IMG/VR virus record: IMGVR_UViG_3300029985_000079
Location: 1-40,410 of that record
Source: a virus
Direction: 5' to 3' (one strand)
Length of the DNA: 40,410 bases
The notes below the pieces were generated by a model. It saw only the letters and a list, made by a program, of their open reading frames with translations, did not search any database and was not told the origin of the DNA. The position numbers were made by a program, and so were the translations under genes. Position 1 is the stretch's first letter. The number at the start of each line of letters is the position of its first letter. Of the stretch, positions 9,087 through 19,930 are shown in pieces.

Positions 9087-11699
9087 ATGCCCACGAACAA
9101 CATATTATCTTACACTGGATTAACATACAACGAAATGAGAGATTCTGTAATTTCTCGTTTAGCCCAGGATAGTCGATTTGCTAATTATTCTCAGTCTCAG
9201 TTGTATAGTGTAATTTCGGAAATTTTCTTAGCGGCTACTGACATGACGAACTTTTATATTGATCGTAGAGCTAATGAATCATTTCCATCTACGGCACAAT
9301 TAAGAAGTTCTATCGTAGAGCTTTCGAAAATTCTTGGATATGTTATTCGAAGACCTATTCCAGCCACTACTTCAATTAACATTAATATAAATTCTATTCC
9401 AAATGGTGCTGCTGCTGGACAGGTTATAACTTTCCCTAAATTTTCTCAATTTACTTTTAATGGGCAATCATTTTTGCTTCTTCAACCATTGCAGTATATT
9501 TTAACTCAGACTGATATAAACAATTTCGCTAATCCTAGTTTCTTTTTAACATTTAAGTATTGGTCTTCACAGCCTGGGTATAACTATCAATTATTTTCTA
9601 CAGAGTTAATTCCTCAACAATACCAGAATACTATCCAATTGGTTCAAGCATCTCAGAAAGTTTTCACTATAAACAATAGCCAAACCCAAGCTGACCAGAG
9701 GTTTCAATCTTATCAAATTCCAGACGTAACCTTTAGTAATTATTTTGGAGACCAAGATTTTGGGTTTGACGCCGATACAGGAAATATTACATTAACATCA
9801 AATATGACTAGAGTTGCTTGTGGTTCGGACCCTACCGTATTTACAGCATCTGCATCTTCGGATAGAGAATTTACAATTGATAGAAGGTCTTTCTTAAACA
9901 ATTATACAATACCGTTACAAACATCCGCTGGAGCAGGTCAGGACATTCAGTGGTGTGTTTTGTCAACCAATTTAGACGATACCGTTCAATTAAAATTTGC
10001 CGATGATGTGATTGCTTCTATCGGTGCTACTGGAAATGATAATATTTACATTCAATATCTTTCTACATTAGGTTCTGCTGGAAATACTGTTGGAGTAATT
10101 GGAAGAAGTATTCAATCTCAAGCAAATTCTTTTGGAAATGGAAATACTTTTACTACGTCTAATATGAAATTTACATTAGCATCAAATGTTGTTGGTGGTG
10201 CTGATATAGAAAGCATAGATTCTATTAAAGTAAATTCTCCAGAAATTTTTTATAGTTTAGACAGATGCGTTACGCCAAGAGACTATGTTAGCTATTTAAA
10301 AACTTTAACGATAATGGGCAGTCAAATTGAGAACGCCATTACTTTTGGAGAACAAGAAATAACTAGAGATAATACATATAAAGTTCCTAATATAAAGATG
10401 TTCAATACCGTATTATTTTCGGTTCTCCCAAATCTTTATTATCAACTTAACGGAAAATATGTAGGTGTTAAAGATGATTCAAATGTGTTGCTAGTAAATT
10501 CTACATCTAATGATTGGTTCAATTTAATGGTTCTTTCAGATTCTTCTACGCCTTTGAAAGATCCTGCTATAAATTCTTTAATAACGAGTAATTCAGACTT
10601 GGCAACAATTTATTCAAATCTTTACGCAAGGTCTATGATAACAATTAAAAACATTTATGTAACACCAGAGATAAGAGATTTTCAATTAGCTGGAAACATT
10701 TATCTAAATCCTTTGGTAGATATTCCTAGCACATATTCGACGATTACTGATGCTCTTTATAATTTCTTTAACAATAGCACAAATTTTAATTCTCCAGTAT
10801 ATCTTTCCGACGTTATAGATGTTGTTCAAAATTTTCCACAAGTAAATCATGCGAATCTTTCTTTTCAACCTAATATAAATCCAAACCAATATTATCTTTA
10901 TACTACAAATTCAGCAGCAGAGATGCCAAGCATTTCAGCAATTTTTCCAAATGTTCCTGTAGGGTATGTGTTCAATTCTTCTATATCTTCTACTGGACAA
11001 TGTGGAGTAAGAGAATATTCGGTTTCTGGAACGGATGATATAGTTTCTTTTTATCAGAAGGCAATTATTCAAATCAATAGTCTTTCGGCATATTCCCAAA
11101 ATACTATAAATGCTATTTGCTGTCTTTTGCCGAAATTAGAATTAAAAATGTATAAGTATGATAACACTACAGTAAGAACAGAAGTTATTTGGCCTAGCAC
11201 CAATATGCTGAATGATGATAGTTGTGGTGTTACATATTCCACAAATGGTAATGTGAATACTTCTTTCGACCCATCTCAAAGAAATCTTTATCTAGGACTT
11301 TTGCAATGTTTTTATAGTAACATTCAATTATTACTTTCTCAAAATCCTTCTTTAAGTAATACAAATACTGCCCAGAGTTTGATAAAGATTTTTGACGAGT
11401 TTTTGGCGAATAGAGGAAATTGTTTTTGTTCTTTGGGACAAATTTCTCAAAATCAAAATTCCGTAACACAAAATCAAACCAGTGTGTGTGTTCAAGCATT
11501 AACTACAGTAAATCTAAATGAACTTAATTCTTTTGTTCAAAATGATTTGATAAACGTTGCTACATGGCTTGTGAATAGTTTGGAAACTCCTATTACTGAA
11601 AATTTGCTGGATGGTTATGGAAATATCGTTAATTTTTCTTTAACAAACGAGATTCCTAGAATAACTGCACCAGCATTGAATCAATATCTATACAATTAA
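9087..11699 (+). CDS. Baseplate wedge protein, gp6-like
   Basis: An 870-residue protein of the gp6/Baseplate J type. The N-terminal region has the family's helical plug (YNEMRDSVISRLAQDSRF, then MTNFYIDRRANESF and SSIVELSKILGYVIRRP). A central segment contains RCVTPRDYVSYLKTL, and IKNIYVTPEIRDFQLAGNIY marks the C-terminal domain (about 520-620). Gp6 dimers form the inner ring of the wedges and pair with gp25. The last 250 residues are Asn/Gln/Ser/Cys-rich and may be lineage specific. A ribosome site (AAGGAA) and a TATAAATA box precede the ATG. Confidence 0.85.
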   Translation: MPTNNILSYTGLTYNEMRDSVISRLAQDSRFANYSQSQLYSVISEIFLAATDMTNFYIDRRANESFPSTAQLRSSIVELSKILGYVIRRPIPATTSINININSIPNGAAAGQVITFPKFSQFTFNGQSFLLLQPLQYILTQTDINNFANPSFFLTFKYWSSQPGYNYQLFSTELIPQQYQNTIQLVQASQKVFTINNSQTQADQRFQSYQIPDVTFSNYFGDQDFGFDADTGNITLTSNMTRVACGSDPTVFTASASSDREFTIDRRSFLNNYTIPLQTSAGAGQDIQWCVLSTNLDDTVQLKFADDVIASIGATGNDNIYIQYLSTLGSAGNTVGVIGRSIQSQANSFGNGNTFTTSNMKFTLASNVVGGADIESIDSIKVNSPEIFYSLDRCVTPRDYVSYLKTLTIMGSQIENAITFGEQEITRDNTYKVPNIKMFNTVLFSVLPNLYYQLNGKYVGVKDDSNVLLVNSTSNDWFNLMVLSDSSTPLKDPAINSLITSNSDLATIYSNLYARSMITIKNIYVTPEIRDFQLAGNIYLNPLVDIPSTYSTITDALYNFFNNSTNFNSPVYLSDVIDVVQNFPQVNHANLSFQPNINPNQYYLYTTNSAAEMPSISAIFPNVPVGYVFNSSISSTGQCGVREYSVSGTDDIVSFYQKAIIQINSLSAYSQNTINAICCLLPKLELKMYKYDNTTVRTEVIWPSTNMLNDDSCGVTYSTNGNVNTSFDPSQRNLYLGLLQCFYSNIQLLLSQNPSLSNTNTAQSLIKIFDEFLANRGNCFCSLGQISQNQNSVTQNQTSVCVQALTTVNLNELNSFVQNDLINVATWLVNSLETPITENLLDGYGNIVNFSLTNEIPRITAPALNQYLYN

Positions 11700-11714
11700 G
11701 TCGGAGAAATTTTT

Positions 11715-13277
11715 ATGCAGTTGATTGGGTCTTATATAAATTTGGGTCTCGGAAATGGATTAACTTTAACGCCGACCGTTAGTATCATTACATCAAGCAC
11801 CTCTGTTACATTGTCCTGGTCGTCAGTTCCTGGAGCTAATTTTTATGATATTTGGTATACTTTAGGAAGTGTCCGAACATTTGCTTCTACTGTTTCTGGA
11901 AATTCGTTTGTGGTGACTGGATTAAACACGTCTGCACAATATACGTTTGAAGTATTTGCTAAAAATGCCGCCGGTAAAATTGTTGCATATACTGGCGCTG
12001 CTTCGTCTCCAACGACTCCATTAGCCCGTGCTTGGGTCGGGCGAAATTTGGCAATGCAAGGAAGCGTTAACTCTATAGGAACTTTGACAAATGCATTTGC
12101 TGGTTCAACTATGTCGGCTATGACTAATGCTTTAGGATTTATTAACAAAGAATCTTGGCCTATAAAATCCGTCAGGCTTCTTTATGCTACTGGTTACGGC
12201 ACTAGCGGCGCAGCCATTCAATCGGCCCGTGTGGCGACGATGGGTTCTGGAACAGTGCAGGTTCCGCAATATGGTTGGTCGCAGGTGACATTTAATAGTG
12301 CAACTTCCTGGACCCCACCAATCGGATCTTATGATAATTATAATCTAAACGCAATCGTATCGGACGAAATAACTCTTATTCCATCCTGTCCAGCCGGAAA
12401 TTCTGTGATTATGTGGAACGCAGCAACGGGCGGTTCTGCATTAAATGTTCAGTGGCCAGGGGAAAATAAAAATAATTATTTGCCGTCTGTATATATGGCC
12501 GGAAATTTCTGCGGCGGAGATTATGCTTCTGTTGGAACAAGCGGCACGCCTACTTGGACAAATCAAAATTTAGGGGGTCCGGTCGCGCTTTTGCTATGCA
12601 CATATGAAACCTCGGCTGGTGCCCCGCCCTTGGTAAACATTATAGCTGGCGGCGACTCTGTCTGGGCTGGCGTCCCTCCAATTGTTAGCGGTTCCCAAAC
12701 ATACGGTGACCATTGGTGTGAAGTAGTAAATAATATAGCTCGCACCAACGGAAAAAAATTTAGAATAACATCCGTCGGCCAAGGCGGAGATACAATGTCC
12801 CAAACCAACACTAGAATCTCTAGTTTAAGTGCCGGTGGATTTTTTTCTTTTTGTGATAAAGTTATCGTTCAGGGCTGGTCTTGGAACGACAGGGACGATT
12901 CGGATAACACAACAATGCAAAATGCTCTTACATCCGACAAATCAATAATAACCGGGAGTGGTCGAGCCTTTGGTGTGGGTATATTATCCCCAATGGGACA
13001 ATCCGAAACTACTTCTGCCGTCCCGCTTGATTTTACAACCCAACAACAATTGATATATAATAATCAAGTATCATATATATCTGGGTTTGCGCCAAATAGT
13101 TTTTGGAACGTCAATTCTTCGATTTGGGACCCGATCGATCATTTAAGACATTTGTCAGCGAATTCGTATGATAATGTTCATTGTTATATTGGTGCTGGTA
13201 TAGGGCAGTCTCTTCAAGCATCGGCGGTATATTCTTCGGAATTGATAAATTTGCCTCTTCAAGGATATACAATATAA
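11715..13277 (+). CDS. Fibronectin III plus SGNH-type esterase tail protein
   Basis: A 520-residue protein. Residues about 18-105 form a fibronectin type III domain (SVTLSWSSVPGANFYDIWY, then TGLNTSAQYTFEVFAKN). A middle beta-rich part (110-300) is unassigned. From about 308 there is an SGNH/GDSL hydrolase fold. IIAGGDSVWAG carries the nucleophile Ser (about 314), GQGGDT fits block II Gly, VIVQGWSWND fits block III Asn, and YDNVHC near 486 supplies the Asp-x-x-His pair. Likely activity is deacetylation or ester cleavage of host surface glycans during adsorption. Base composition is clearly richer in G+C than its neighbours and the TTYCGRAA word common elsewhere is absent, which suggests recent acquisition. 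Confidence 0.75.
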   Translation: MQLIGSYINLGLGNGLTLTPTVSIITSSTSVTLSWSSVPGANFYDIWYTLGSVRTFASTVSGNSFVVTGLNTSAQYTFEVFAKNAAGKIVAYTGAASSPTTPLARAWVGRNLAMQGSVNSIGTLTNAFAGSTMSAMTNALGFINKESWPIKSVRLLYATGYGTSGAAIQSARVATMGSGTVQVPQYGWSQVTFNSATSWTPPIGSYDNYNLNAIVSDEITLIPSCPAGNSVIMWNAATGGSALNVQWPGENKNNYLPSVYMAGNFCGGDYASVGTSGTPTWTNQNLGGPVALLLCTYETSAGAPPLVNIIAGGDSVWAGVPPIVSGSQTYGDHWCEVVNNIARTNGKKFRITSVGQGGDTMSQTNTRISSLSAGGFFSFCDKVIVQGWSWNDRDDSDNTTMQNALTSDKSIITGSGRAFGVGILSPMGQSETTSAVPLDFTTQQQLIYNNQVSYISGFAPNSFWNVNSSIWDPIDHLRHLSANSYDNVHCYIGAGIGQSLQASAVYSSELINLPLQGYTI

Positions 13278-13288
13278 AAAATAATATC

Positions 13289-13296
13289 TCTAAATA
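13289..13296 (+). promoter_or_regulatory. Late-type promoter box TCTAAATA
   Basis: TCTAAATA followed by ATTCC, 29 bases before the ATG at 13326. It matches the 3' six bases of TATAAATA and sits in the only gap (13278-13325) between the SGNH gene and the giant fibre gene. AGGAA provides the ribosome site. Confidence 0.45.
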
Positions 13297-13325
13297 ATTC
13301 CATATATCATTGATAGGAATTTTTA

Positions 13326-16300
13326 ATGTCAAAACTTAATTTGCTGGTTGCTCAAGGAACAGGATTTAATACTCAGAATAATTTTGACGTATCTTTAGCT
13401 ATTCAAAATTTTGACACGTCGTCTGTTCCTCTTTCGGCAGTTCGTGTCGTATCTTATGCATGGCTTCAAGAAACTAATATAGGGACTCAGTTTACCTCTG
13501 GTGTAAATTCTTTAGGAACATTTTCGCAAATATCTTCGGCAGTTGACCCTACAAATGGTCTTCCACAGTCCGGCATAGTTTCTATAAATCTTACTGCAAC
13601 TTCTTATAGAGTTTTTCATAATATAGTAGATAGCAACAAGATAGCCCCTCAGTTGACTTTGAATGCTCCTAATGGACAGTCTTCAAACATTGCGGTAGTG
13701 GCTTATGCGAATAACAATCCTACATATTTTGATATAATTTTAGATGATGTTGTTCCTGTTCCTGGGTATACGGTTTCTTGGTTTCTTCCAGGAAATTATA
13801 ACACGTATACTAGTTCCGTTTCTTTAACTTCTTCTCCTTCAATTTCTATTCAAAAAATTCCTGAATATATTAGAGCAAAAGGAAACAAATACGATAGTCA
13901 AATTATAGTATCTTGGCCAAACTCTCCGGCACTTATTCCGAATGGTTTTGCTTTAACTGGAACCGATGTATATTTACAAATAAATCCCGGATTATTTCCT
14001 AGTTCTTTTATAACATCTGCTTGGTATTCTTCTCCAAATTCTACAATACTTTCTAACAATCCTTATTTCATACTTCAGCAATTTAATGGAAGTTCTTGGG
14101 TAAACGTTCAAGAATATACTGATGCAAATACTTTAGATACTTTAACTGGACAATTATTAACAGATAGTAATTTTATAAAACTTGTTAATAGTGCTACTGG
14201 AAACAATAACTCAGTTTATATTTCAGTTTCCGGAAACAATCCTATATCTGCTGGAACATTTGATTCCGGAGAATTATATATACAATCAAAAGGAAGTGGC
14301 TCAGACGCCCGTAGAAGGTCTTTAATAAAATTTGATACTTCTGTCATTCCTTCTTCTGCAACAAGTATCAAGAGTGCTGTTTTAAGGCTTAATACAAATA
14401 ATTTAACAAATGCTTGGAACTATCCTACTACTACTGGTTCGGTTGCGGTATATCAGGTTTCTTCTTCTTGGGTAGAGAATCAAGTAACGTGGGGTCAGCG
14501 TAGCTCTTCCGCAAATTGGGTTACTTCTGGTGGGGATTATATAAATTCTCCCGCCTTATGGATAGGAAATTCTAATCTTTCAAATTCATTTACTTCTTCT
14601 ACGTCTGCAAATCAATTTTGGATGGACTTTGATGTAACTACTATTGTAGATAATTGGAGACAAAATCCAGCAAATAACTTTGGATTTTTGGTAAGCCTTT
14701 TCGATAGTGGTAATGAAAATAATGCTTCAAACATTTCTATAGGGTTTAATTCTGGTAGGGTAAGTGGTTTTGGTCCTATTGCTGCATATCCTGAATTGTT
14801 GATTTCTTATAATTCTTTAAACACTTCTGGACCAACGCCTTCAGCAACAATAACATCACCATCTGCAAGTTCTGTAATTTTTAATCCTACATTTACTATT
14901 CAAGCATCTACAAGTATTTCCGGAGGTTCTGTAGAAAGTGTTAGTGCATATTATAGAGCAACCAATTCAGTAAGTCCTTATCAATTTTTAGGAAGTCTTT
15001 TTCAAACAACTTTAGGAAATTGGCAGAATACGTTTACTTCGTTGGTCCCCGGTTCTTATGACTTTATTGTTAGAGCTTTAAGTGATTTAGGAAATTTCGG
15101 GCAAAGCCTTGTAGATACTATTGTTTTCTCTACGTCCCCAGCAATAACAGTTACTAGCAATTCTATTTGTCATCCAGGAAACATTACTATAAATGGAACA
15201 ATAGATATTACAAACGGACCCCCAACTTCCGGAAGTCTTTCTTATGTTAATTCTTATATTCCCAACAACCAAAAAATAACATCTTTAATAGAAGACAGAT
15301 TAAATTCTGGTGTAGTTTGGGTGGGAACTGATGGTAATGGTTTATATAGAGTAAACAGAAACACAAATTCCGTTACTGGATTTACTACAACAAATTCCAA
15401 TATAGCTTTTCAAAATATTACTCATCTTTCTATGGATTCTCTTGGGTTCATTTGGATAGCTTATTCTGGAAATGGTGTAGGAACATTTAATTCTAAAAAT
15501 TGGGCGACACAAACATCTAATGATTGGTATTTGTATACTACCGCAAATAGTTCTTTATCAGCATATCCTATAAATGCAATAGATATAACTAGCTTTAGTA
15601 TAGATTCTAATGACGTAAAATATTTCGGATTAACTTGGGCGAACATAAACTCCGTATTATCTTTATCTGGTGCTACATTTACCGACCAATATGTAACAAA
15701 ATATAATATAGGAATATACCCTAGAAAGGTGTTAGCAAGTTCTGGGACTATCTTTGTATCTACTTCTGATAATAGAATTTTCAAATATTCTGCTGGTAGT
15801 TGGACTAATTATTCGTTACCTACATTTCAAAACATAAATGATTTTAAGATAGATAGTTTAGGAACAGTTTGGGTTGCAACGGATTCTGGGATTGCCACAC
15901 TTTCCGGAAGCACTTTTACAGAACTGCAATCATCTGCTACACCAATTTGGCCCAATGGATTAAATTCTGGTGCAGGACATTTATCTAACGTTCAAGCAAA
16001 AACAATTCACATAACTCCTACTAATACTAAAGTGATAGGATTCTCTACAGCCAATGGTGTTTATAATGGTGGTGTTGTAGAATATTCTGGAAATAACTTA
16101 ACTTCAGTTGGTTCCGGCTGGGTTGTTCTAGATAAATCTAATTATTCTGGAATACTTTCTAACAATGTTAATAAAATAATTGTCACCAGTTCTGATAATT
16201 ATCTTTGGGTTGGAACTGATGTCGGTGTTAGTGTAATTTCCAATTCTCCGGGATCTTATACTTGGCAAAACTTTTCGAACAGTTCTATAAATGTTCCCGT

Positions 16301-19300
16301 AACAGTTGCCGGAAATACTTGGTCTGCAAATGTAACATCTCCTGTTTATGGAAATACTGGATATAATGTTTCTTTTAATTATCCAGGAAATGTTGTATAT
16401 ACTAGTTCTTTTAATCTTAATACGGAACAACAGATTGGTTTAAGTATAGTTTATCCAAATACGAATCTTTTAACAATCCAGCCCAACATTTCAAAAAAGA
16501 TTTTAGAATATTCTGTAAACAATTATTTGGATGTTTCTAATGGTGATTCTGTTAATGTATTCGTTCAAAAGTCCGGACAACCCAGCGGTCCTTGGTCATC
16601 TTATTATTCATATATAAATTCTTTAGATGAGCAAATTTTCGAAACTCAAATCCCCGGAACATTTAATTACGTTAGGGTTGCTGCTTCAAATAATAATTGT
16701 TCTGCTACAAGTTCTCCATTTGCTGTATATGCTACTAATCAACCAGTAATAAATTTAACACCAGTTTCCGGAAATAATTTTACAAATAGTATTATAAAGT
16801 TTTTCGGAAATGTTTCTGATTTAGATTTTAGCAACCCTATAATAGTTAATGGCGTTTCTTATAAAGATAGTTTAACTTCTGTGGTATTTGGATATACTTC
16901 TGCCGGAAATTTTATAACGGTAGGAAATGCAACATTAGGAACATTGACTGGTTCTAGTGCTTCGTTTGAATTTGATTGGTCTTCTCCTATAGCCGGTGTT
17001 AATCAACTTTCGGCAATAGCTACTACAAATTATGGAACATCCGCAATAGCATCCATTTCATTTAATACTATTGTTGCTGTTCCTTCTGTTACAATTCTTT
17101 CTCCTATTGTAAACCAAATAATCCCTCTTAATTCTCCATTCATTTTAAGTGCGTCTACTCAGTATATTACAAATCCAGTATCTGCTGTAAATTTTTACAT
17201 TCAATCTGCCACAAATGGTTTAATAGGTTCTGGAACATCTGCCGGAAATATTTGGACACGATCATTAACTCCTTCGGCAACTCTTTCTGCTGGTCTTTAT
17301 AATCTTTATGCAATTGCTTCTGATATTTCCGGAGTAAGTGCTTCCGCAAATCCAGTTCCTTTCGTAGTAAATACCCCGCCGACGTTAATACAAATTTCTC
17401 CATTATCTTCTACATTTAGTGGCTCTTATCCTTATCAAGCCCAAGTAAATGATGTAAATGGAACTTATAATAATAGAGTAGATATCCTTTCTGGAGCGTC
17501 TATACTTTTCTCTGGTTATGCGAACGGCTTTGGAAACTTTACTTGGAATTGGAGTAATCCTGCTTCAGGAACATTTACATTATCTGCGAAAGTTTATGAT
17601 GGTTCTCCTTCATTATCTTCGGACTATACGGTAACTCCATTAAATTTTAATCTTAATAGTGCTTCTATATCATTGACTTCACAGACATTTCCTGGAGCTT
17701 CTTTTCAAGGGTCTTTGATTTCTCCTAAAGTAAATGTAATAACAACTTCTACTAATATAAATTTGTCCGCGAATGTAATCGGAAGCAATATTTCTAATGT
17801 CGTTTTTTGGAGATACAAATTCGACCCTGTTGCAAATGCTTTCGTAAGAGACTCGGTTCTTTCTACAGATGTTACAAGTCCTTATAATGCTACTGTTCAG
17901 CTTCCTTCTTCTAGATATTATACGTCTTCTACACAATCTCAATATAAATTTTGGGGGATTTTAGCAGAAGCTACTAGCACCAATGGGACAGTAATTGATA
18001 GTAATCTTTTACAATTTTATGTTAAAGAACAAGGAATTTCGGCAAGTATTCAAAACAGCACTTGTAGCAATCCTATAGTATTTTCCGGAAACTTTTTAGA
18101 TAGCGATGTAGCAGTCAATCCATCCTCTGCAATAATAGACAACTCTGTTTCTGCTGTAATTTATGATGGAACACACAACACATATTTGGGAAATCTTTCC
18201 TCGGGTGGGACAAGACCCAACGAACTAGTTCCTTTTACATATTCTTATTCTAATCCATCTTCTTCGGTCTCTGCTGTAAAATTTTATGTTCAAGATTCTT
18301 ATGGTATAGTTTCTTCTGCTGTTATAAATTATGGATTGATAAACCAAGTTCCATATATTAACTTATTATCATCTACAAATTATTATTCTTATAGTCCACT
18401 ATTCCAAACATTTTTAATATCAGCCGGAACAATTAGTTTATCGTCTACTATTTCCGGAGCTAATATAGCATCTGTTCAATATGTTGTTGCTAATTCTTTA
18501 GGGCAAACAATATTAAGCTCAGTAAACAATTCTGCTAGTTTTTATATATCGGCAAGCAATGATACAACAACCATATATTCTCAAATAACGAATTCCGGAA
18601 ATTGTGTAAATTATTCTACCGTATATAGTTATATTGTTTACCAAAACGTTTCCGCAAATATTCTTCCAAACAATTGTGCAAGTTGCTATTGTAATGGAAC
18701 TCCGTTAAGCATATCCGGAAATTATACAGATTTTAATTATAATAATGCTAATCTTATAGGAACCTTTGGGTATTCTGTTAGTGCAAAACTTTATGATAAT
18801 TTTAATAATTTGATTCAAGATATAACACCACAACTTTCAAATGTAGGAACTTCTCAACCATGGATAGTTTCTTGGTCAATTCCTACAGTAGGTGCGACAA
18901 GTGTTTATCTTAAAGTCACAAATGGAACTGGCGCAACTCAGACTATTTCTCAAAATCTTCCTAGACAAATATCGCAAGCTCCTACAATTGTTATAAACAG
19001 TCCCGTAAATGGTGCAATATATTCTCAAACAACTCCTATAAATTTTAATGTATCTACTTCTGGAGATGATATAAATGCTGTAAAAATATATTCAAATGGA
19101 AATCTTTTAGCAGTTAGTCAATTCAACTATAACGGAAATATTTATTCTTGGCTTGGCGAAAAGCTTCCTGGAATATATTCGGTATCTGCTGTAGTTTTGA
19201 CTAATGGTGGTTGTGTCGCTGTGTCTTCAGATACTATAACAATTTCAAACGGCCCTGTTGTTAATATTATAACACCAGTAGCAAATAGTTATTACAATGC

Positions 19301-19922
19301 AGGAACTATATTGTCCGTTACTGTAGATGCTAAAGCAAATCTTCCGGCAAATGTTTCGGCAGTTTCTGTAATAGCTTCTCCTGGAATTTCTCAATCAGCT
19401 ACGTTCCAAGGGGGTTCTATATGGTCTGCTACATTATCGGCATTAAGCAATTCAATATCTGCATACAGTATTTCGGCAATTGCTTATGACACTTTAGGGC
19501 AATCTACTACAGTTTCGGAAAAATTCTTTACAGGAATTTTGCCAAGTATTTCTGCAAGTATTTCTGGAACAACTTCTGCAAATACTAATTTTAATCAAAT
19601 GTTTACTGTAAATGTTTCTGGTTATTCAAATACTAGTGGAACGTTGGTAGCATCATATCTTAATATATCAGGAACCGTTGTAGGATTAACAAGTTCATCT
19701 TTGAATAATTTTTCCGGAAATATTTTGGCAAGTCAGTATTTAATTCCTGGACAAACGAACACAATTGTTGCATATGTTGTAGACAGTAATGGCGCAATAG
19801 CTTCTCAAAATCTTTATGTTTATGTTAATACGTTTTCTGGACAAACTTCTTATCCGGTTATAGAAATAATTTCCGTAAACCCTCCAGGAAAAGCTACCTA
19901 TCAGATTCTTCCTAGCCGCTAA
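13326..19922 (+). CDS. Giant multidomain tail fibre (2198 aa)
   Basis: The largest gene in the window. Domains in order: residues 1-290, beta-sandwich-like; about 295-495, a DNRLRE-like module (RRSLIKFDTSVIP, SVAVYQVSSSWVENQVTWG, DFDVTTIVDNW); about 505-610, Ig-like; about 645-985, a beta-propeller of repeated short blades with VVWVGTDGNGLYRV, VWVATDSGIATLSG and LWVGTDVGVSVIS, like periplasmic two-component-regulator propellers. From about 1000 to the end there is a long series of Ig-like repeats, many with the pattern SPxNGxxY...Y. Such a rod probably spans the distance to a host receptor. Cys residues are rare and appear in the Ig region (CSNPIV, CASCYCNG). The start is the ATG following GATAGGAA. 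No trypsin-like or autocleavage motif was seen. Confidence 0.85.
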   Translation: MSKLNLLVAQGTGFNTQNNFDVSLAIQNFDTSSVPLSAVRVVSYAWLQETNIGTQFTSGVNSLGTFSQISSAVDPTNGLPQSGIVSINLTATSYRVFHNIVDSNKIAPQLTLNAPNGQSSNIAVVAYANNNPTYFDIILDDVVPVPGYTVSWFLPGNYNTYTSSVSLTSSPSISIQKIPEYIRAKGNKYDSQIIVSWPNSPALIPNGFALTGTDVYLQINPGLFPSSFITSAWYSSPNSTILSNNPYFILQQFNGSSWVNVQEYTDANTLDTLTGQLLTDSNFIKLVNSATGNNNSVYISVSGNNPISAGTFDSGELYIQSKGSGSDARRRSLIKFDTSVIPSSATSIKSAVLRLNTNNLTNAWNYPTTTGSVAVYQVSSSWVENQVTWGQRSSSANWVTSGGDYINSPALWIGNSNLSNSFTSSTSANQFWMDFDVTTIVDNWRQNPANNFGFLVSLFDSGNENNASNISIGFNSGRVSGFGPIAAYPELLISYNSLNTSGPTPSATITSPSASSVIFNPTFTIQASTSISGGSVESVSAYYRATNSVSPYQFLGSLFQTTLGNWQNTFTSLVPGSYDFIVRALSDLGNFGQSLVDTIVFSTSPAITVTSNSICHPGNITINGTIDITNGPPTSGSLSYVNSYIPNNQKITSLIEDRLNSGVVWVGTDGNGLYRVNRNTNSVTGFTTTNSNIAFQNITHLSMDSLGFIWIAYSGNGVGTFNSKNWATQTSNDWYLYTTANSSLSAYPINAIDITSFSIDSNDVKYFGLTWANINSVLSLSGATFTDQYVTKYNIGIYPRKVLASSGTIFVSTSDNRIFKYSAGSWTNYSLPTFQNINDFKIDSLGTVWVATDSGIATLSGSTFTELQSSATPIWPNGLNSGAGHLSNVQAKTIHITPTNTKVIGFSTANGVYNGGVVEYSGNNLTSVGSGWVVLDKSNYSGILSNNVNKIIVTSSDNYLWVGTDVGVSVISNSPGSYTWQNFSNSSINVPVTVAGNTWSANVTSPVYGNTGYNVSFNYPGNVVYTSSFNLNTEQQIGLSIVYPNTNLLTIQPNISKKILEYSVNNYLDVSNGDSVNVFVQKSGQPSGPWSSYYSYINSLDEQIFETQIPGTFNYVRVAASNNNCSATSSPFAVYATNQPVINLTPVSGNNFTNSIIKFFGNVSDLDFSNPIIVNGVSYKDSLTSVVFGYTSAGNFITVGNATLGTLTGSSASFEFDWSSPIAGVNQLSAIATTNYGTSAIASISFNTIVAVPSVTILSPIVNQIIPLNSPFILSASTQYITNPVSAVNFYIQSATNGLIGSGTSAGNIWTRSLTPSATLSAGLYNLYAIASDISGVSASANPVPFVVNTPPTLIQISPLSSTFSGSYPYQAQVNDVNGTYNNRVDILSGASILFSGYANGFGNFTWNWSNPASGTFTLSAKVYDGSPSLSSDYTVTPLNFNLNSASISLTSQTFPGASFQGSLISPKVNVITTSTNINLSANVIGSNISNVVFWRYKFDPVANAFVRDSVLSTDVTSPYNATVQLPSSRYYTSSTQSQYKFWGILAEATSTNGTVIDSNLLQFYVKEQGISASIQNSTCSNPIVFSGNFLDSDVAVNPSSAIIDNSVSAVIYDGTHNTYLGNLSSGGTRPNELVPFTYSYSNPSSSVSAVKFYVQDSYGIVSSAVINYGLINQVPYINLLSSTNYYSYSPLFQTFLISAGTISLSSTISGANIASVQYVVANSLGQTILSSVNNSASFYISASNDTTTIYSQITNSGNCVNYSTVYSYIVYQNVSANILPNNCASCYCNGTPLSISGNYTDFNYNNANLIGTFGYSVSAKLYDNFNNLIQDITPQLSNVGTSQPWIVSWSIPTVGATSVYLKVTNGTGATQTISQNLPRQISQAPTIVINSPVNGAIYSQTTPINFNVSTSGDDINAVKIYSNGNLLAVSQFNYNGNIYSWLGEKLPGIYSVSAVVLTNGGCVAVSSDTITISNGPVVNIITPVANSYYNAGTILSVTVDAKANLPANVSAVSVIASPGISQSATFQGGSIWSATLSALSNSISAYSISAIAYDTLGQSTTVSEKFFTGILPSISASISGTTSANTNFNQMFTVNVSGYSNTSGTLVASYLNISGTVVGLTSSSLNNFSGNILASQYLIPGQTNTIVAYVVDSNGAIASQNLYVYVNTFSGQTSYPVIEIISVNPPGKATYQILPSR

Positions 19923-19925
19923 ATA
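19918..19925 (+). promoter_or_regulatory. Late-type promoter box GCTAAATA
   Basis: GCTAAATA overlaps the giant fibre stop codon and ends five bases before the ATG at 19931, the same spacing as the boxes at 6453, 25235, 26693 and 36096. The two 5' bases depart from TATAAATA, so this is a weaker candidate. Confidence 0.35.
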
Positions 19926-19930
19926 ATTTT

